Below, one piece after another: positions 46,242-46,762 of a stretch of DNA of 46,762 nt. Both the position numbers and the translations under genes were made by a program. The stretch is taken from positions 1 to 46,762 of the IMG/VR virus record IMGVR_UViG_3300037247_000787; one strand, given 5' to 3'. Source of the DNA: a virus. The notes under the pieces are model-generated. The model saw only the letters and a program-made list of their open reading frames with translations. It was not told the DNA's origin and made no database searches. Position 1 is the stretch's first letter, and each line of letters starts with the position of its first letter.

Positions 46242-46297
46242 TAACCCGCTGATGAGTCTGAATAGACGAAACCGCCAGAAGATGGCGGTCCGGGATT
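46242..46297 (+). ncRNA. hammerhead ribozyme, type I, compact form
   Basis: CTGATGA at 46249-46255, stem II GTCT/AGAC with loop GAAT, GAAA at 46268-46271, stem III CCGCCA/TGGCGG with loop GAAGA, and GTC at 46288-46290. Stem I is CCCG (46245-46248) with CGGG (46291-46294) and carries both ends, so type I. Core, stem I and stem III are identical to the copy at 44270; only stem II differs. Cleavage after C46290 would remove everything upstream from the mRNA of the pentapeptide gene. Confidence 0.94.
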
Positions 46298-46323
46298 TTC
46301 CACTAACCACCAACAGAGGAGTA

Positions 46324-46353
46324 ATGGTAAACGTAGCAAAAGGCTTAGTTTAG
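46324..46353 (+). CDS. 9-residue leader peptide
   Basis: ATG 46324 after AGAGGAGTA opens MVNVAKGLV and ends at TAG 46351-46353. Its first bases (ATGGTAAACG) equal those of the mini-ORF at 44122, which also accompanies a hammerhead. It is either a leader peptide of the pentapeptide gene or a gene remnant. Confidence 0.4.
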   Translation: MVNVAKGLV

Positions 46354-46380
46354 TTTAGTTCACAGAATTAAGGAGAGATA
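46349..46380 (+). repeat. 32-bp leader repeat with ribosome binding site, copy 2
   Basis: Matches 185-216 at 31 of 32 bases. Here it supplies AGGAGAGATACC before GTG 46383. Together the copies flank the pentapeptide-repeat gene as direct repeats on the circular map. Confidence 0.85.
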
Positions 46381-46382
46381 CC

Positions 46383-46762
46383 GTGCAAATAATCAACCGT
46401 AAAACTGGTGAAGTGATTTTTGAGGCCCAAGCTGACACAATTAAGCAATTGTTGGAGATGGCGGTATCAAAAAGTATCGATTTGGAGGGGGCTGATTTGG
46501 AGTATGCTGATTTGAGTGGTGCTAATTTGAGTGATGCTAATTTGGAGGGTGCTGATTTGGAGTATGCTAATTTGAGTGGTGCTAATTTGAGTGATGCTAA
46601 TTTGGAGTATGCTAATTTGAGTGGTGCTAATTTGAGTGATGCTAATTTGGAGGGTGCTGATTTGGAGGGTGCTGATTTGGAGGGTGCTAATTTGAGGGGT
46701 GCTAATTTGAGTGATGCTAATTTGAGGGGTGCTAATTTGAGGGGTGCTAATTTGAGGGGGTG
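46383..46762 (+). CDS. pentapeptide-repeat protein (5' part, continues at base 128)
   Basis: GTG 46383 opens [20 protein letters not shown], a short cap, then [13 protein letters not shown] and at least 18 pentapeptides of the form (L)xxA(N/D): [25 protein letters not shown]. At the DNA level the units are 15-bp near-perfect repeats, so the tract length can change by recombination. The protein should form a right-handed quadrilateral beta-helix, a DNA-like rod; relatives such as MfpA and Qnr bind gyrase. As the sequence stands, a G-run one base too long ends it at circular position 131. Placed beside the ArdA-like gene, a DNA-mimic role is plausible. Confidence 0.8.
   Translation, partial: MQIINRKTGEVIFEAQADTIKQLLEMAVSKSIDLEGADLEYADLSGANLSDANLEGADLEYANLSGANLSDANLEYANLSGANLSDANLEGADLEGADLEGANLRGANLSDANLRGANLRGANLRG
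46636..46762. repeat. 127-bp terminal direct repeat, right copy
   Basis: Identical to 1-127. See the left copy: most likely an assembly overlap showing that the contig is circular or circularly permuted. Confidence 0.9.

Noticed and set aside
46480-46762. Regular short repeats resembling a CRISPR array
   Set aside because: The 15-bp units are contiguous with no spacers and translate to pentapeptide repeats.

Overview
This window looks like the complete genome of a tailed, probably podovirus-like, phage. The last 127 bases repeat the first 127 exactly, so the molecule closes into a circle of about 46.6 kb, cut inside a pentapeptide-repeat gene. I see no integrase, repressor or phage RNA polymerase. 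The phage is therefore probably lytic and uses host RNA polymerase, in agreement with several candidate extended -10 (TGnTATAAT-like) promoters. A P22-type portal and tail adaptor and a GH108 endolysin suggest a Gram-negative host, but nothing fixes the species.

Layout. (1) About 0.2-5.5 kb, plus strand: tightly overlapping small genes of mostly unknown function, led by an ArdA-like antirestriction gene, with several tiny membrane proteins and one homing-endonuclease-like zinc protein. (2) 5.5-7.4 kb: a capsid-decoration-like protein, an unknown protein with its own strong promoter, then an RNA region with a multi-stem candidate ncRNA, a hairpin terminator, tRNA-Trp(CCA) and a second structured stretch. 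(3) 7.4-20 kb, plus strand: nucleotide metabolism and replication (dNTP pyrophosphohydrolase-like protein, primase-helicase, SSB-like protein, family A DNA polymerase with exonuclease, thymidylate synthase and DHFR homologues, RecB/Cas4-like nuclease, SF2/SNF2 helicase, ATP-dependent ligase, VRR-NUC nuclease). (4) 20-38.2 kb, minus strand: one long virion and lysis operon, transcribed from scaffold and major capsid through adaptor, fibers, holin-like protein, endolysin, tail protein, internal proteins and portal to a large ejection protein. (5) 38.3-40.7 kb, plus strand: a small putative regulator and both terminase subunits. (6) 40.7-46.8 kb: an AT-rich repeat array, a long noncoding stretch, then small accessory genes carrying two hammerhead ribozymes.

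The virion operon and the terminase genes diverge from a 47-bp region in which a perfect 14-bp inverted repeat puts an extended -10 element on each strand. Replication genes are joined by stop-start overlaps and look co-translated. The most unusual features are the two type I hammerhead ribozymes on the same strand 1.9 kb apart, the folded RNA region around tRNA-Trp, a duplicated tail adaptor fused to a seven-bladed beta-propeller, and several genes split by small indels or duplications (pentapeptide gene, 1.7 kb, 15.8 kb, 45.3 kb).
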